Shown here piece by piece: positions 8,544 through 18,581 of a DNA stretch of 64,000 bases. Below the pieces are notes generated by a model. The model did not search any database. It was not told where the DNA came from and was given only the letters and a program-made list of their open reading frames with translations. The stretch lies in assembly GCA_963702595.1 (NCBI GenBank), contig CAVPDC010000024.1:1-64000 (forward strand), written 5' to 3'. Positions within the stretch are counted from its first letter, which is position 1. Every line of letters begins with the position of its first letter. The translations under genes and the position numbers were made by a program. The DNA comes from JALORV01 sp963702595 (lineage in GTDB: Bacteria; Pseudomonadota; Gammaproteobacteria; Burkholderiales; Burkholderiaceae_F).

Positions 8544-9725
8544 TCAGATCCGCTCGAAGATCGCGGCGATTCCCTGGCCACCGCCGATGCACATCGTCAC
8601 CAGCGCGTAGCGGCCGCCGATTCGCTGCAACTCGTACAGCGCCTTGACCGTGATGATCGCGCCGGTGGCACCGATCGGGTGGCCGAGCGAGATGCCGCTG
8701 CCGTTGGGATTGACCTTCTCCGGCGGGAAGCCGAGGTCCTTCGCCACCGCGCAGGCCTGTGCGGCGAACGCCTCGTTGGCCTCGATGACATCGAGATCGG
8801 CGACCTTGAGGCCGGCTCGCTCGAGCGCCTTTCGCGTGGCCGGCACCGGCCCGATGCCCATGTACTTCGGGTCGACTCCGGCATGGCCATAAGCCACCAA
8901 ACGCGCCAGCGGCTTGAGCCCGCGCTTTTCGGCCAGGCTGCGCTCCATCATCACGACGGCGGCGGCTCCGTCATTGATACCGGAAGCATTGCCGGCGGTG
9001 ACCGTGCCGTTTTCCTTGGCGAACACGGGCTTCAGTTTCGCCATGTCCTCCATCGACGTGCCTTCACGAAAGTGCTCGTCGGTGTCGAAAACGACCGGCC
9101 CCTTCTTGCCCTTGACTTCGATCGGCACGATCTGGCTCTTGAAGTGCCCGGCCTTGGTGGCAACAGCGGCACGCCGATGGCTTTCAACCGCCAACGCATC
9201 CTGTTCCTGTCGTGTGATGCCCCACTTGGTCGCGACATTCTCGGCCGTGACTCCCATATGAATCACATCGAAGGGATCGTGCAGCGCACCCACCATCATG
9301 TCGATCGCCTTGAAGTCGCCCATGCGCTGGCCCCAGCGCCCGGCCGGCACGATGTACGGTCCGCGCGACATGCATTCGGCGCCACCACCCAGGGCGATGT
9401 CGGCATCTCCGAGCATGATCGTCTGTGCGGCCGAAATGATCGCCTGCAGTCCGCTGCCGCACAGCCGATTGAGCGTCAGGCATGGGGTGTCCTGGCCGAC
9501 GCCCCCATTGAGCGCGGACACGCGCCCGAGGTACATATCTTTTGGCTCGGTGTTGATGACATGGCCAAAGACCACGTGCCCGACTTCTGCACCTGCAACC
9601 TGACCCCGCTTCAGCGCCTCGGCCACGACCGTCGCGCCAAGCTGGGTCGGCGGCATGTCCTTCAGGCTTCCGCCGAAGGTACCGATGGCGGTTCGGGCTC
9701 CACTGACGACGACGACTTCGCGCAT
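8544..9725 (-). CDS. Thiolase (acetyl-CoA C-acyltransferase)
   Basis: A 393-residue thiolase that condenses or cleaves acyl-CoA and acetyl-CoA. The active-site Cys is in NRLCGSGLQA, the catalytic His in GHPIGATG and the second Cys in CIGGGQG. ATG 9725 is preceded by a GGGGAGAAG ribosome-binding site, and the upstream in-frame extension lacks family similarity. It resembles PhaA-type acetyl-CoA acetyltransferases and is paralogous to the copy at 23343-24533. It is not inside the pha operon, so a beta-oxidation or separate biosynthetic role is possible. Confidence 0.9.
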   Translation of the reverse strand: MREVVVVSGARTAIGTFGGSLKDMPPTQLGATVVAEALKRGQVAGAEVGHVVFGHVINTEPKDMYLGRVSALNGGVGQDTPCLTLNRLCGSGLQAIISAAQTIMLGDADIALGGGAECMSRGPYIVPAGRWGQRMGDFKAIDMMVGALHDPFDVIHMGVTAENVATKWGITRQEQDALAVESHRRAAVATKAGHFKSQIVPIEVKGKKGPVVFDTDEHFREGTSMEDMAKLKPVFAKENGTVTAGNASGINDGAAAVVMMERSLAEKRGLKPLARLVAYGHAGVDPKYMGIGPVPATRKALERAGLKVADLDVIEANEAFAAQACAVAKDLGFPPEKVNPNGSGISLGHPIGATGAIITVKALYELQRIGGRYALVTMCIGGGQGIAAIFERI

Positions 9726-9857
9726 TCGCTTCTCCCCAGGGTCTTGTTCGGTGATCGGCCGCAACCGGGCGATCAGCCGCAAATTCTTGCACGTCCCGAG
9801 TGAGGGTGCTTGACCTGGATCGGACCGGGTCGCGACCCGGCGAACAGGTGCGTCGCG

Positions 9858-10466
9858 TCAGAAGCGCGCGTTCAGCCCGAGCATGCCTTCGTACTGCAGG
9901 AAAATGTCGCTGCGCAGGACAACCACGCAGCCGCCGGAGCACATGAAACCACCCGAGCTGTTGACGAACGTGGCAAAGCCGCGCGCCTCGGCGCGCAACC
10001 CGACGTTGTCATTGAGCGGCCAGTAATAGCCGACGCCAAGATTGAGCGAAGCCCTGATCTCCGACCCGTAGCCGGTCGTGCTGGGACTGAACTGCGTCGC
10101 GCCGATCCCACCCGCGACATACACCCCGCGCCCCACCGGCCCGTCGATGAACGACGTGCCTCCGAGATGCAGGTAGCGGATCGTCAGATCGAAGGGCGCC
10201 GCTCCGCCGCCGGGCGACAGCGTGGTCGACTGCTGGCTGTACAACAGCTGCAATTCGCGCGACGGGTCGAGCATAGTGCCGACCGCAAGCGCGAAGGCGG
10301 CCGAGCCTTTGACGGTCGCCTGAGCGTCGGTTGTCGTGTTTTCGATTCCGTCGCTGCCCACATACCCGGCGTAGAGCGTCAGCGTCATCTGGGCCGCGGC
10401 CGGGCCCGCCAGCAGCGTCGAGACAAGCACAAACGCACCGGCGATCCGCCGCCGCAGAACCTTCAT
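9858..10466 (-). CDS. Outer-membrane beta-barrel protein, function unknown
   Basis: A 202-residue secreted protein. A signal peptide (AGAFVLVSTLLAGPAAAQ) is followed by alternating hydrophobic and polar strands ending in a terminal aromatic (LGLNARF), the usual C-terminal signature for BAM-dependent outer-membrane barrels. The ATG at 10466 overlaps the GST stop as ATGA, which favours this start over in-frame ATGs further upstream. Two Cys near the end (MCSGGCVV) could form a disulfide. I do not recognise a specific family. Confidence 0.75.
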   Translation of the reverse strand: MKVLRRRIAGAFVLVSTLLAGPAAAQMTLTLYAGYVGSDGIENTTTDAQATVKGSAAFALAVGTMLDPSRELQLLYSQQSTTLSPGGGAAPFDLTIRYLHLGGTSFIDGPVGRGVYVAGGIGATQFSPSTTGYGSEIRASLNLGVGYYWPLNDNVGLRAEARGFATFVNSSGGFMCSGGCVVVLRSDIFLQYEGMLGLNARF

Positions 10467-11107
10467 GTCCAGTGACGCTTCCATACCGGAGCCACCTCGG
10501 GCAGCTTGTCGACCCGCTGCATCATCGCCGCGAACCTCGGGTGGGCATCCTTCAAATAGTCGCGCATCTTCCACCAGCGCGACAGGTTGGCAAGATAGAT
10601 ATCGCAGACAATGGGTCGCGCACCGAGCAGGAACCCGGATTTCTGCGGGAAGGCCTGCGCCACGATGTCCCAGCCGAGCTTCATGCGCTCCACCGCCGCG
10701 CGCTCGACGGCGGCCCGCGCCGCCGGCGCGCGCGCCGTGGTCCAGCGCGCCGGGTAGTCCGCCACGCCGACGGCCGTGTATACCGCGGCGGCCACGAAAT
10801 GCATCCAGCGCAGGCAGGTGGCGCGGTCGCGCGTGGAAAGTGCCGGCACCCAGTCACTCGGGTGCCGTTCCAGCAGCGTCCAGAGCACTGCAACGCTCTC
10901 GGTGAGGATCTCGCCCCCGGGCGTGACCAGCGTCGGCAACTGGCCGAGACGATTGATCGTCTTGAGTTCCTCGAAGTAGGGCCCCGGCGGATCGCTCCAC
11001 GGTGTGGCGTCCTTCAGTTCGAATTCCAGGCCCAGCGCGCCGAGCATGACTTCCACGCTGGCCGCGCCGGAGCGGCGCGCCGTGTACAGCACGTACCTGG
11101 TCGTCAT
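10463..11107 (-). CDS. Glutathione S-transferase family protein
   Basis: A 214-residue GST-fold protein. The N-terminal thioredoxin-like domain shows YVLYTARRSGAASVEVML and the GSH-contact segment LPTLVTPGGEILTESVAVL; the C-terminal part is helical. The catalytic residue may be the Ser at the usual position, but this is uncertain. Its start overlaps the rimO stop as ATGA and its stop overlaps the barrel-protein start, so rimO, gst and the barrel gene look like one transcription unit. The substrate is unknown. Confidence 0.87.
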   Translation of the reverse strand: MTTRYVLYTARRSGAASVEVMLGALGLEFELKDATPWSDPPGPYFEELKTINRLGQLPTLVTPGGEILTESVAVLWTLLERHPSDWVPALSTRDRATCLRWMHFVAAAVYTAVGVADYPARWTTARAPAARAAVERAAVERMKLGWDIVAQAFPQKSGFLLGARPIVCDIYLANLSRWWKMRDYLKDAHPRFAAMMQRVDKLPEVAPVWKRHWT

Positions 11108-12489
11108 GCGAGCGCTCCATGCAGGTCGTGTTCCTCCGCCGACGTGATCTTCACCTCGACGAAGTCCCCGGGCGCCAGCTTGCGCCGCCCGGTCTTGATG
11201 TAAACGACGCCGTCGATCTCGGGCGCATCGGCGGCCGTCCGCCCCATGGCCACGGTCGGCCCGACCTCATCGACCAGCACGCGTTGGACCGTCCCGACTT
11301 TGCGGGCCAGCCGCCGTGCCGAGATCTGCTCCTGCACCTGCATGAAGCGCGCACGCCGCTCCTCGCGCACCTCGTCCGCAAGCTGCCCGGGCAATGCGTT
11401 CGCCGCCGCGCCCTCGACCGGCGAATACGCAAAGCAGCCGACCCGGTCGAGCTCGGCCTCGCGCAGGAAGTCCAGCAAGTGTTCGAACTCTTCTTCCGTC
11501 TCGCCAGGAAACCCGGCGATGAAGGTCGAACGGATGGTCAGCTCCGGGCAGATCGCCCGCCAGGCGCGGATGCGTTCGATGTTCTTCTCGCCCGAAGCCG
11601 GCCGCTTCATCGCCTTGAGCACGCGCGGGTGCGAGTGCTGGAACGGCACATCGAGGTACGGCAGCACCCTGCCCTCGGCCATCAGCGGGATGATTTCGTC
11701 AACATGCGGATACGGATACACGTAGTGCAGCCGCACCCACGCGCCGGATGACTGCGCGAGCAGCGCCAACTCCTTCACGAGTTCGGTCATCTTCGTCTTC
11801 ACCGCGCGACCGCCGACGAAATCGAGCTTGTAGCGGACGTCGACGCCGTACGCGCTGGTGTCCTGCGAGATGACGAGGATCTCTTTCACGCCCTGCTTCA
11901 GCAGGTTCTCCGCCTCGCGCATCACCTGGCCGATCGGGCGCGAGACCAGGTCGCCGCGCATCGACGGGATGATGCAGAAGCTGCAGCGATGGTTGCAGCC
12001 CTCGGAGATCTTCAAATAGGCGTAGTGCCGCGGCGTCAGCTTGATGCCGGCTGGCGGCACGAGGTCCGTATACGGATCGTGGGGCTTCGGCAGGTGGCGA
12101 TGTACATGGTCGAGCACCTCGCCCGCGGCGTGCGGGCCGGTGACAGCCAGCACCTTCGGATGCACCTTGGCGACCAGGTTCTCACCCTCGTCCTTGCGCG
12201 CTCCGAGGCAGCCGGTAACGATGACCTTGCCGTTTTCCGCAAGCGCCTCGCCGATTGCGTCGAGCGATTCCTGCACGGCGGCGTCGATGAAGCCGCACGT
12301 GTTGACGATTACGAGGTCGGCGCCCTCGTACGTCGGGCTGGTCGCGTAGCCCTCTGCGGCGAGTTGCGTCAGGATACGTTCCGAATCAACCAGCGCCTTC
12401 GGACAGCCCAGAGACACAAAGCCCACCGACGGAGCGGTGGGCTTGCAGGCAGTCGGGCGCGACCGCCGTGGGGCACTCGTAGCGGTCAT
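11104..12489 (-). CDS. rimO: Ribosomal protein uS12 methylthiotransferase
   Basis: A radical-SAM enzyme that methylthiolates an Asp of ribosomal protein S12. The 461-residue product has an N-terminal methylthiotransferase domain (FVSLGCPKALVDSE, NTCGFI, TGCLGA supplying cluster Cys), the radical-SAM motif CNHRCSFC, a GFPGETEEEF segment and a C-terminal TRAM domain. The conserved part begins about residue 20. The first 25 codons contain a strong inverted repeat that looks like a terminator for phaR, so the translation start and promoter deserve checking. Confidence 0.95.
   Translation of the reverse strand: MTATSAPRRSRPTACKPTAPSVGFVSLGCPKALVDSERILTQLAAEGYATSPTYEGADLVIVNTCGFIDAAVQESLDAIGEALAENGKVIVTGCLGARKDEGENLVAKVHPKVLAVTGPHAAGEVLDHVHRHLPKPHDPYTDLVPPAGIKLTPRHYAYLKISEGCNHRCSFCIIPSMRGDLVSRPIGQVMREAENLLKQGVKEILVISQDTSAYGVDVRYKLDFVGGRAVKTKMTELVKELALLAQSSGAWVRLHYVYPYPHVDEIIPLMAEGRVLPYLDVPFQHSHPRVLKAMKRPASGEKNIERIRAWRAICPELTIRSTFIAGFPGETEEEFEHLLDFLREAELDRVGCFAYSPVEGAAANALPGQLADEVREERRARFMQVQEQISARRLARKVGTVQRVLVDEVGPTVAMGRTAADAPEIDGVVYIKTGRRKLAPGDFVEVKITSAEEHDLHGALA
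12419..12444 (-). terminator. Terminator-like hairpin downstream of phaR, inside 5' end of rimO
   Basis: A perfect 10-bp inverted repeat (AAGCCCACCG and CGGTGGGCTT, 6-base loop) followed on the minus strand by TGTGTCT, so the 3' arm plus tail reads GGGCTTTGTGTCT. This resembles a rho-independent terminator, lying about 60 bp after the phaR stop. It is unusual in overlapping codons 16-24 of rimO. Confidence 0.5.
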
Positions 12490-12505
12490 CGCCCCGCAGT
12501 CACGG

Positions 12506-13045
12506 CTATTTCTTCTCGCCCGGGAAGCCGGGGAAGCCGGTGAACATCGAGCGCGCCTGGTTCTGCATGTTCTCCTGCATCTGCACGAACAGGTTCTTCG
12601 ACTGCTCGATGTAGTTCGACATCATCGACTGGATCATCGGCGACTGCATATTGACGAACTGTGTCCACATCTCAGGCCCGATCTTGTTCGTCTCGTAGAA
12701 GGCCTTGCTTTGTTCCGACAACTTGCCCTGGATGTCGATGAATGCCTGGATGTTCTTTTCCAGGTACGAGCCCATCATCCCCTGCATCGCGTTGCCATAG
12801 AAGCGGATGATCTGCGACAGCATCACCGCGCTGAACATCGGCATGCCGCCGGCCTCTTCCTCCAGGATGATTTGCAGCAGGATCGGGCGGGTCAGGTCCT
12901 CGGCGCTCTTGGCATCGACGACCTGGAAGTTTTCGTTGTCCAGCACGAGCTGCTTGACGTCGGCCAGCGTGATGTAGGTGCTGGTCTGAGTGTCGTACAA
13001 GCGTCGGTTCGGGTACTTCTTGATAAGGCGGACAGCAGTTGCCAT
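12506..13045 (-). CDS. phaR: Polyhydroxyalkanoate synthesis repressor
   Basis: A 179-residue PhaR: it binds DNA and PHA granules and represses phasin and pha genes until polymer forms. The N-terminal DNA-binding domain begins with the highly conserved IKKYPNRRLYDT, followed by the PHB accumulation regulatory domain (GGMPMFSAVMLSQIIRFYGN) and a Met/Gln-rich C-terminus. It is divergent from the ABC importer across 194 bp. In many betaproteobacteria phaR sits right beside phaCAB; here about 9.4 kb of unrelated genes intervene. Confidence 0.95.
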   Translation of the reverse strand: MATAVRLIKKYPNRRLYDTQTSTYITLADVKQLVLDNENFQVVDAKSAEDLTRPILLQIILEEEAGGMPMFSAVMLSQIIRFYGNAMQGMMGSYLEKNIQAFIDIQGKLSEQSKAFYETNKIGPEMWTQFVNMQSPMIQSMMSNYIEQSKNLFVQMQENMQNQARSMFTGFPGFPGEKK

Positions 13046-13239
13046 TCGTGTTCCTCAGTTGTCTTCGCGCGGCGCGCGACGGCCCGTCGTGCGGGCATCT
13101 CCCATTTGGTTTTGCGGCATTCTAGCGAAGATGACGCACCGCAGCGGAGACGCGCCCCCAGGGTGCTTCCGATGGTCGGACCCGCGAAGCTCTGCCAGAA
13201 TGTTCCGTTTAGGTTTTCGACACTTTCGTCCGAGGAGAC

Positions 13240-14589
13240 ATGATGGTTCGCCGCACCCTGCTTGCAGCTTCAATCGTGGCTGGATTCTCGATGGCGTTCG
13301 CCTCGGGAGCAGCAATCGCCGGCACGGTGACGGTCATCACTTCGTTCCCTAAGGAGCTGACAGCGGCCTACAAGGCGGCGTTCGAAAAGGCCAACCCCGG
13401 CGTCACGCTGGAGATCCTGAACAAGAGCACCGTGGCCGGCATCGCGTTCGTGCGGGAAACCGCCTCGGGCCAGCGCCCCGACGTGTTCTGGGCCTCCGCG
13501 CCCGATGCCTTCGAAGTGCTCAAGCGCGACAAGCTGCTGGTGGCCGCGGCCGACGTCGACAACACAGCGATCCCGGCCAAGATCGGCAACTACCCGATCA
13601 ACGACCCCCAGGGCTACTACAAGGGCCAGGCGCTGGCCGGTTACGGGATCATGTACAACACACGCTACCTGAAGGCGAACAAGCTCGCCCCGCCGAAGGA
13701 GTGGACCGACCTGCTCGCGCCCGCATGGTTCGGACACGTGGCGATGACGTCGCCCTCGCGCTCGGGGACGATGCACCTGACCGTGGAAACCATCCTGCAG
13801 GGCGAAGGCTGGGACAAGGGCTGGAGCCAGATCCTGCAGATGGCGGGCAACAGCGCCCAGATCACCGAGCGCAGCTTCGGTGTGCCCGACGGCATCAATA
13901 ACGGGCAGTTCGGCGGCGGGCCTGTTATCGACTTCTTCGGCCTGGCCGGTAAGAACTCGGGATTCCCGGTCGAGTTTGTCTATCCGGCGGTGACCTCGAT
14001 CGTTCCTGCCAACATTGCGCTGATCGCCGGCAGCAAGAACACCGCCGAGGCGAAGAAGTTCGTGCAATTCGCACTTAGCCAGCAGGGCCAGGAGCTGCTG
14101 CTGCTGCCGGGGATCTCGCGCCTGCCCGTGCTGCCTTACTCGGCACTCGCGGGCAAGATCCCTGCCGGCTATCCAGACCCGCAGGCCATCGTCAAGCGTG
14201 CCAAGGTCAACTTCAACGCCGACCTTTCCGAGGACCGCTATTCACTCGTGCATTCGCTGTTCGACCAGACGATCACCTTCCGCCTGAAGGAACTGCAGGC
14301 AGCCACCAAGGCGATCCAGGCGGCCGAAGCGAAACTGGCCGCAAGCGGCAAGCCGAATGCACAAGTCTCCGACCTGATCCGGCAGGCGCGTGAGCTCGCG
14401 TACTCGCCGATCGTCTCGGCGACGCTCGCCTCGCAGCCCGAATTCCTGAAGCTCTTCGCCGCGAACAAGAAGGAGGTTGCGGTCGCCAAGCAGATCACCG
14501 GCCTCGAAGAGAGCTGGAACCGCAAGGCGCGCGAGAACTACGGGAAGGCGGCCGAGTTGGCACAGCAGGCGGCGGCGCTGATCAGGTAA
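13240..14589 (+). CDS. ABC transporter periplasmic binding protein, Fe(III)-type
   Basis: A 449-residue extracellular solute-binding protein. The signal peptide (MVRRTLLAASIVAGFSMAFASGAAIA) precedes a mature start with TVTVITSFPKELTAAYKAAFEKANPG, typical of the iron/2-aminoethylphosphonate-type family. The C-terminal 100 residues are an extra helical segment rich in Ala, Lys and Gln. There are two adjacent ATGs (13240, 13243) after a GAGGAGA ribosome-binding site. The permease and ATPase follow at once. Ferric iron is the likely ligand by family, but not proven. Confidence 0.88.
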   Translation: MMVRRTLLAASIVAGFSMAFASGAAIAGTVTVITSFPKELTAAYKAAFEKANPGVTLEILNKSTVAGIAFVRETASGQRPDVFWASAPDAFEVLKRDKLLVAAADVDNTAIPAKIGNYPINDPQGYYKGQALAGYGIMYNTRYLKANKLAPPKEWTDLLAPAWFGHVAMTSPSRSGTMHLTVETILQGEGWDKGWSQILQMAGNSAQITERSFGVPDGINNGQFGGGPVIDFFGLAGKNSGFPVEFVYPAVTSIVPANIALIAGSKNTAEAKKFVQFALSQQGQELLLLPGISRLPVLPYSALAGKIPAGYPDPQAIVKRAKVNFNADLSEDRYSLVHSLFDQTITFRLKELQAATKAIQAAEAKLAASGKPNAQVSDLIRQARELAYSPIVSATLASQPEFLKLFAANKKEVAVAKQITGLEESWNRKARENYGKAAELAQQAAALIR

Positions 14590-14611
14590 CTCCGACTTTC
14601 GGGTTTGTTCC

Positions 14612-16345
14612 GTGAGCGCCGTGCTGGGCGATGGCCGCCGCGCGTCCGCCAGGGCCGCATCGCTGCTGCGTCGCTATGGCACCTCGTGGCGCGCCCTGCT
14701 GGTGCTGGCGGCGATCGCCGCCTTTCTGCTCGTCCTCCTGATCATTCCGGTCGGCACCGTCTTCGTCACTGCGTTCCGCGACGCCGACGGCAGCTTCACG
14801 CTCGGCCACTTTGCGTCGTTCTTCTCCACCGGCCTGATGCGCGAGTCGTTCTTCAACTCGCTCTTTGTCGCCACCACGAGCGTCGTCGTCGCGTCGCTGA
14901 TCGCCGTGCCGTTGGCATACCTGACCGCGCGCTTCGAGTTCCGCGGCGCACTGCTGGTCCAGACGCTCGGCGTCCTGCCGCTGATCATGCCGCCCTTCGT
15001 CGGCGCGGTGGCGATGCAGCTGGTGTTCGGCCGTTCCGGTTCGCTCAACCTGCTGCTCACCGAGCACTTCGGCTTCTCCATCCCGATCATGGAGGGGCTG
15101 ACCGGCGTGATCTTCGTGGAAAGCCTGCACTATTTCCCGTTCATCCTGATGAACCTGGTCGTGGCTTTGCGTGCGATCGACGGCGCGATGGAGGAGGCGG
15201 CGCTGAACCTCGGCGCGCGCGGCTGGCGCCTGTTCCGCCGCGTTGTATTCCCGCTGGCGATGCCGGGCTACATCGCGGGTGCGGCTCTCGTGTTCGTCAA
15301 GGTGTTCGACGACCTCGGCACGCCGCTGGTGCTCGGTCAGACCAACCTGCTGGCACCGCAGGCCTACCTGCGCATCACCCAGGTCGGACTGGAAGATCCG
15401 CTCGGCTACGTGATCAGCGTCATCATGATCGCGTTCTCGATCGTGGCGCTGTGGCTCTCGGCCCAGGTGATGAAGGGCAAGGACTACTCGACGCTGCAGA
15501 AAGGTGGCGCCGGCATCGCCAAGCGGCGGCTCCGGCCCTGGGAGGCCGCGCTCGCGTACGTCGGCATCGTGCTCGTACTTCTGGTCGTTCTGAGCCCGCA
15601 CCTTGGCCTGCTGGTGCTCTCGTTCGCCAATGTCTGGAGCTACTCGGTGCTGCCCGACGCCTGGACCACCGCGCACTACGCGACCGTCATCGAGGATTCG
15701 AGCGACATGATCCGCAACACGCTGGTCTATTGCGGGCTCGCCGCTCTGATCGATGTCGTCATCGGCACCGCGATCGCCTACCTGATCCTGCGCACCCGTA
15801 TCCCGGCCCGCCAGTGGCTGGACTACGCCGCCAGCGCTGCCATCGCGGTGCCGGGCATCGTGCTCGCGATCGGCTACCTGCGCACCTTTCAGGGCGTGGA
15901 GATCTTCGGCTCGCCCGTCACGCAAACGTGGCTCCTGATCATGCTGGCCTACTCGGTGCGGCGGCTCCCCTACGCGCTGCGCTCCTGCATGGCAGCACTG
16001 CAGCAGATCAACATCAGCCTGGAGGAAGCCGCCGAGATGCTCGGGGCCAGCCAGTGGCGCACTGTGCGCCGGATCGTCATTCCGCTGATGGCGGGCGGCA
16101 TCCTGGCGGGCTTCGTTTCGAGCTTCATCACTGCCGCGGTGGAACTGTCTGCAACGATCCTGCTGGTGGTGAAGGAGTCGCAGGCGCCGATGAGCTACGG
16201 CATCTACCTATACATGCAGTCGATCGCCGGCCGCGGGCCGGGAGCCGCACTAGGCGTGCTGCTGGTACTGACGGTCGCCATCGGCACCTACCTGTCGCAC
16301 CGGTTCGTCGACCGCGCCAACCGAACCCTGGAGACCCAGCGATGA
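14612..16345 (+). CDS. ABC transporter permease, two fused permease units (FbpB-like)
   Basis: A 577-residue inner-membrane protein with about twelve transmembrane segments: two tandem binding-protein-dependent permease domains, as in FbpB/SfuB iron importers. Each half carries the coupling-helix EAA-type motif (EEAALNLGARGWRLFRRVVFPLAMPG; EEAAEMLGASQWRTVRRIVIPLMAGG, both split here by description only at their cores EEAA and GA). GTG start at 14612, 22 bp after the binding-protein stop; its stop overlaps the ATPase ATG as ATGA. Probably co-transcribed as a three-gene importer. Confidence 0.92.
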   Translation: MSAVLGDGRRASARAASLLRRYGTSWRALLVLAAIAAFLLVLLIIPVGTVFVTAFRDADGSFTLGHFASFFSTGLMRESFFNSLFVATTSVVVASLIAVPLAYLTARFEFRGALLVQTLGVLPLIMPPFVGAVAMQLVFGRSGSLNLLLTEHFGFSIPIMEGLTGVIFVESLHYFPFILMNLVVALRAIDGAMEEAALNLGARGWRLFRRVVFPLAMPGYIAGAALVFVKVFDDLGTPLVLGQTNLLAPQAYLRITQVGLEDPLGYVISVIMIAFSIVALWLSAQVMKGKDYSTLQKGGAGIAKRRLRPWEAALAYVGIVLVLLVVLSPHLGLLVLSFANVWSYSVLPDAWTTAHYATVIEDSSDMIRNTLVYCGLAALIDVVIGTAIAYLILRTRIPARQWLDYAASAAIAVPGIVLAIGYLRTFQGVEIFGSPVTQTWLLIMLAYSVRRLPYALRSCMAALQQINISLEEAAEMLGASQWRTVRRIVIPLMAGGILAGFVSSFITAAVELSATILLVVKESQAPMSYGIYLYMQSIAGRGPGAALGVLLVLTVAIGTYLSHRFVDRANRTLETQR

Positions 16346-17391
16346 GAGCGGTGGCTGTCGAGTGCATCGGCATAGGCCTCGCCTATGGCGCCAACCAGGT
16401 GCTGAAGGACATCACGCTCAGCATCGAGCCCGGCGAGTTCTTTGCGCTGCTCGGGCCCTCGGGCTCGGGCAAGTCGACCCTGCTGCGGCTGATCGCGGGA
16501 TTTAACCAGCACAACCGCGGACAGTTGCGGGTCGACGGGCGCGACATCACCGGCGTGCCTCCACACGCACGCAACATCGGGATGGTGTTCCAAAGTTACG
16601 CGCTGTGGCCGCACCTGACCGTTTACGACAACGTCGCCTTCGGCCTCGTCGAGCGGCGCGTTGCGCGCGACGAGATCAAGCGCCGCGTGGCGGAGGCGCT
16701 GGAACTGGTCGGACTGACCGACTACGCACGACGCAGGCCCAACCAGCTCTCCGGTGGCCAGCAGCAGCGCGTTGCACTGGCGCGCACGATCGTCATCGAG
16801 CCGCAGGTGCTGCTGCTCGACGAGCCGCTGTCCAACCTCGACAAGAAGCTGCGCGAGCAGATGCGGCTGGAACTGAAGCGGCTGCAGCGCAAGCTCGGCA
16901 TCACGACGATCTTCGTCACGCACGACCAGGAAGAAGCGATGACGACCGCGGACCGCATGGCCGTGCTCGAGGCCGGCGTGCTGCAGCAGGTCGGTACGCC
17001 GCACGAACTGTTCGACACGCCCGCCAACCGCTTCGTCGCCGAGTTCGTCGGCAGCACTAACCTGCTGGCTGGCCGCAGCGACAACGCGCGCCGCGTCTTC
17101 ATCGCCGAAGGCTTCGGCGAGATCCCGCTCGCCGGCAGCGCGAGCGGCACGGCGATCTCGGTGCGGCCCCATGCCATCGCCATTGCCGAATCGCGCGATA
17201 CGGCACGGGTGTGGTTCGAAGGTGCCATCGAGGAGAGCGAGTTCCTCGGCGAGTTCACTCGCTACGGCATACGCGTCGGGCCGACGCTGCTCACGGCCGA
17301 CGCGCCACACCTATCGGCCACGCCAATTTACACACCTGGCATGCGCGTGCAGATCGGCATCGATCCCGGCGAAGTGCGCGTCCTTGATTGA
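16342..17391 (+). CDS. ABC transporter ATP-binding protein, Fe(III)/CUT-type
   Basis: The 349-residue ATPase of the importer. Walker A GPSGSGKST, the Q-loop region FQSYALWPHL, signature LSGGQQQR, Walker B LLLDEPLSNLD and H-loop FVTHDQEEA are all intact, followed by a C-terminal TOBE-like regulatory region (VRPHAIAIAE). The open frame continues far upstream over the permease as a shadow; the ATG at 16342 in ATGA overlap with the permease stop is the real start. Similar to FbpC and other metal importers. Confidence 0.95.
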   Translation: MRAVAVECIGIGLAYGANQVLKDITLSIEPGEFFALLGPSGSGKSTLLRLIAGFNQHNRGQLRVDGRDITGVPPHARNIGMVFQSYALWPHLTVYDNVAFGLVERRVARDEIKRRVAEALELVGLTDYARRRPNQLSGGQQQRVALARTIVIEPQVLLLDEPLSNLDKKLREQMRLELKRLQRKLGITTIFVTHDQEEAMTTADRMAVLEAGVLQQVGTPHELFDTPANRFVAEFVGSTNLLAGRSDNARRVFIAEGFGEIPLAGSASGTAISVRPHAIAIAESRDTARVWFEGAIEESEFLGEFTRYGIRVGPTLLTADAPHLSATPIYTPGMRVQIGIDPGEVRVLD

Positions 17392-17463
17392 TCATCCGGC
17401 GTAAAGGGCCGGCATCGAGTCCCGCGATGCACGGCTTCCGGACGGTTCAACAAGTCGAGCCCC

Positions 17464-18333
<870 letters not shown>

Positions 18334-18581
18334 TTCATTCCTTGAGTTGCTGTCGAGTCGACGGAAACCCGCATTGTGGCAGGCCCACGCCTCCGGGCGG
18401 GCTCGTCCGGTCCTGGCCCGGCCGCAGCTGATGGCGTCCTCCTGCGGCGCACGCAGCGGACGCTCCCGGCCGCGCGCGGGCGAATCGTGTTCCGGCCGAC
18501 GGGCGGGTGAAGTTGCTCGCTCCTCGTCGCAGGCGTTCGAGCAGCACGTTGCCCGACGGGGACTGCGGGCATCGAGGCGTC

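Noticed and set aside
8544..9725. Thiolase as the PHB phaA gene
   Set aside because: A better-placed phaA lies inside phaCAB at 23343-24533; this copy is kept as a general thiolase.
14582..15925. 447-codon open frame antisense to the ABC permease
   Set aside because: Extremely Asp/Arg/Gln/His-rich, the expected antisense image of a membrane protein.
14605..16341. Upstream part of the frame that contains the ABC ATPase
   Set aside because: It overlaps the permease in another frame and lacks motifs; the ATPase starts at ATG 16342 with an ATGA overlap.
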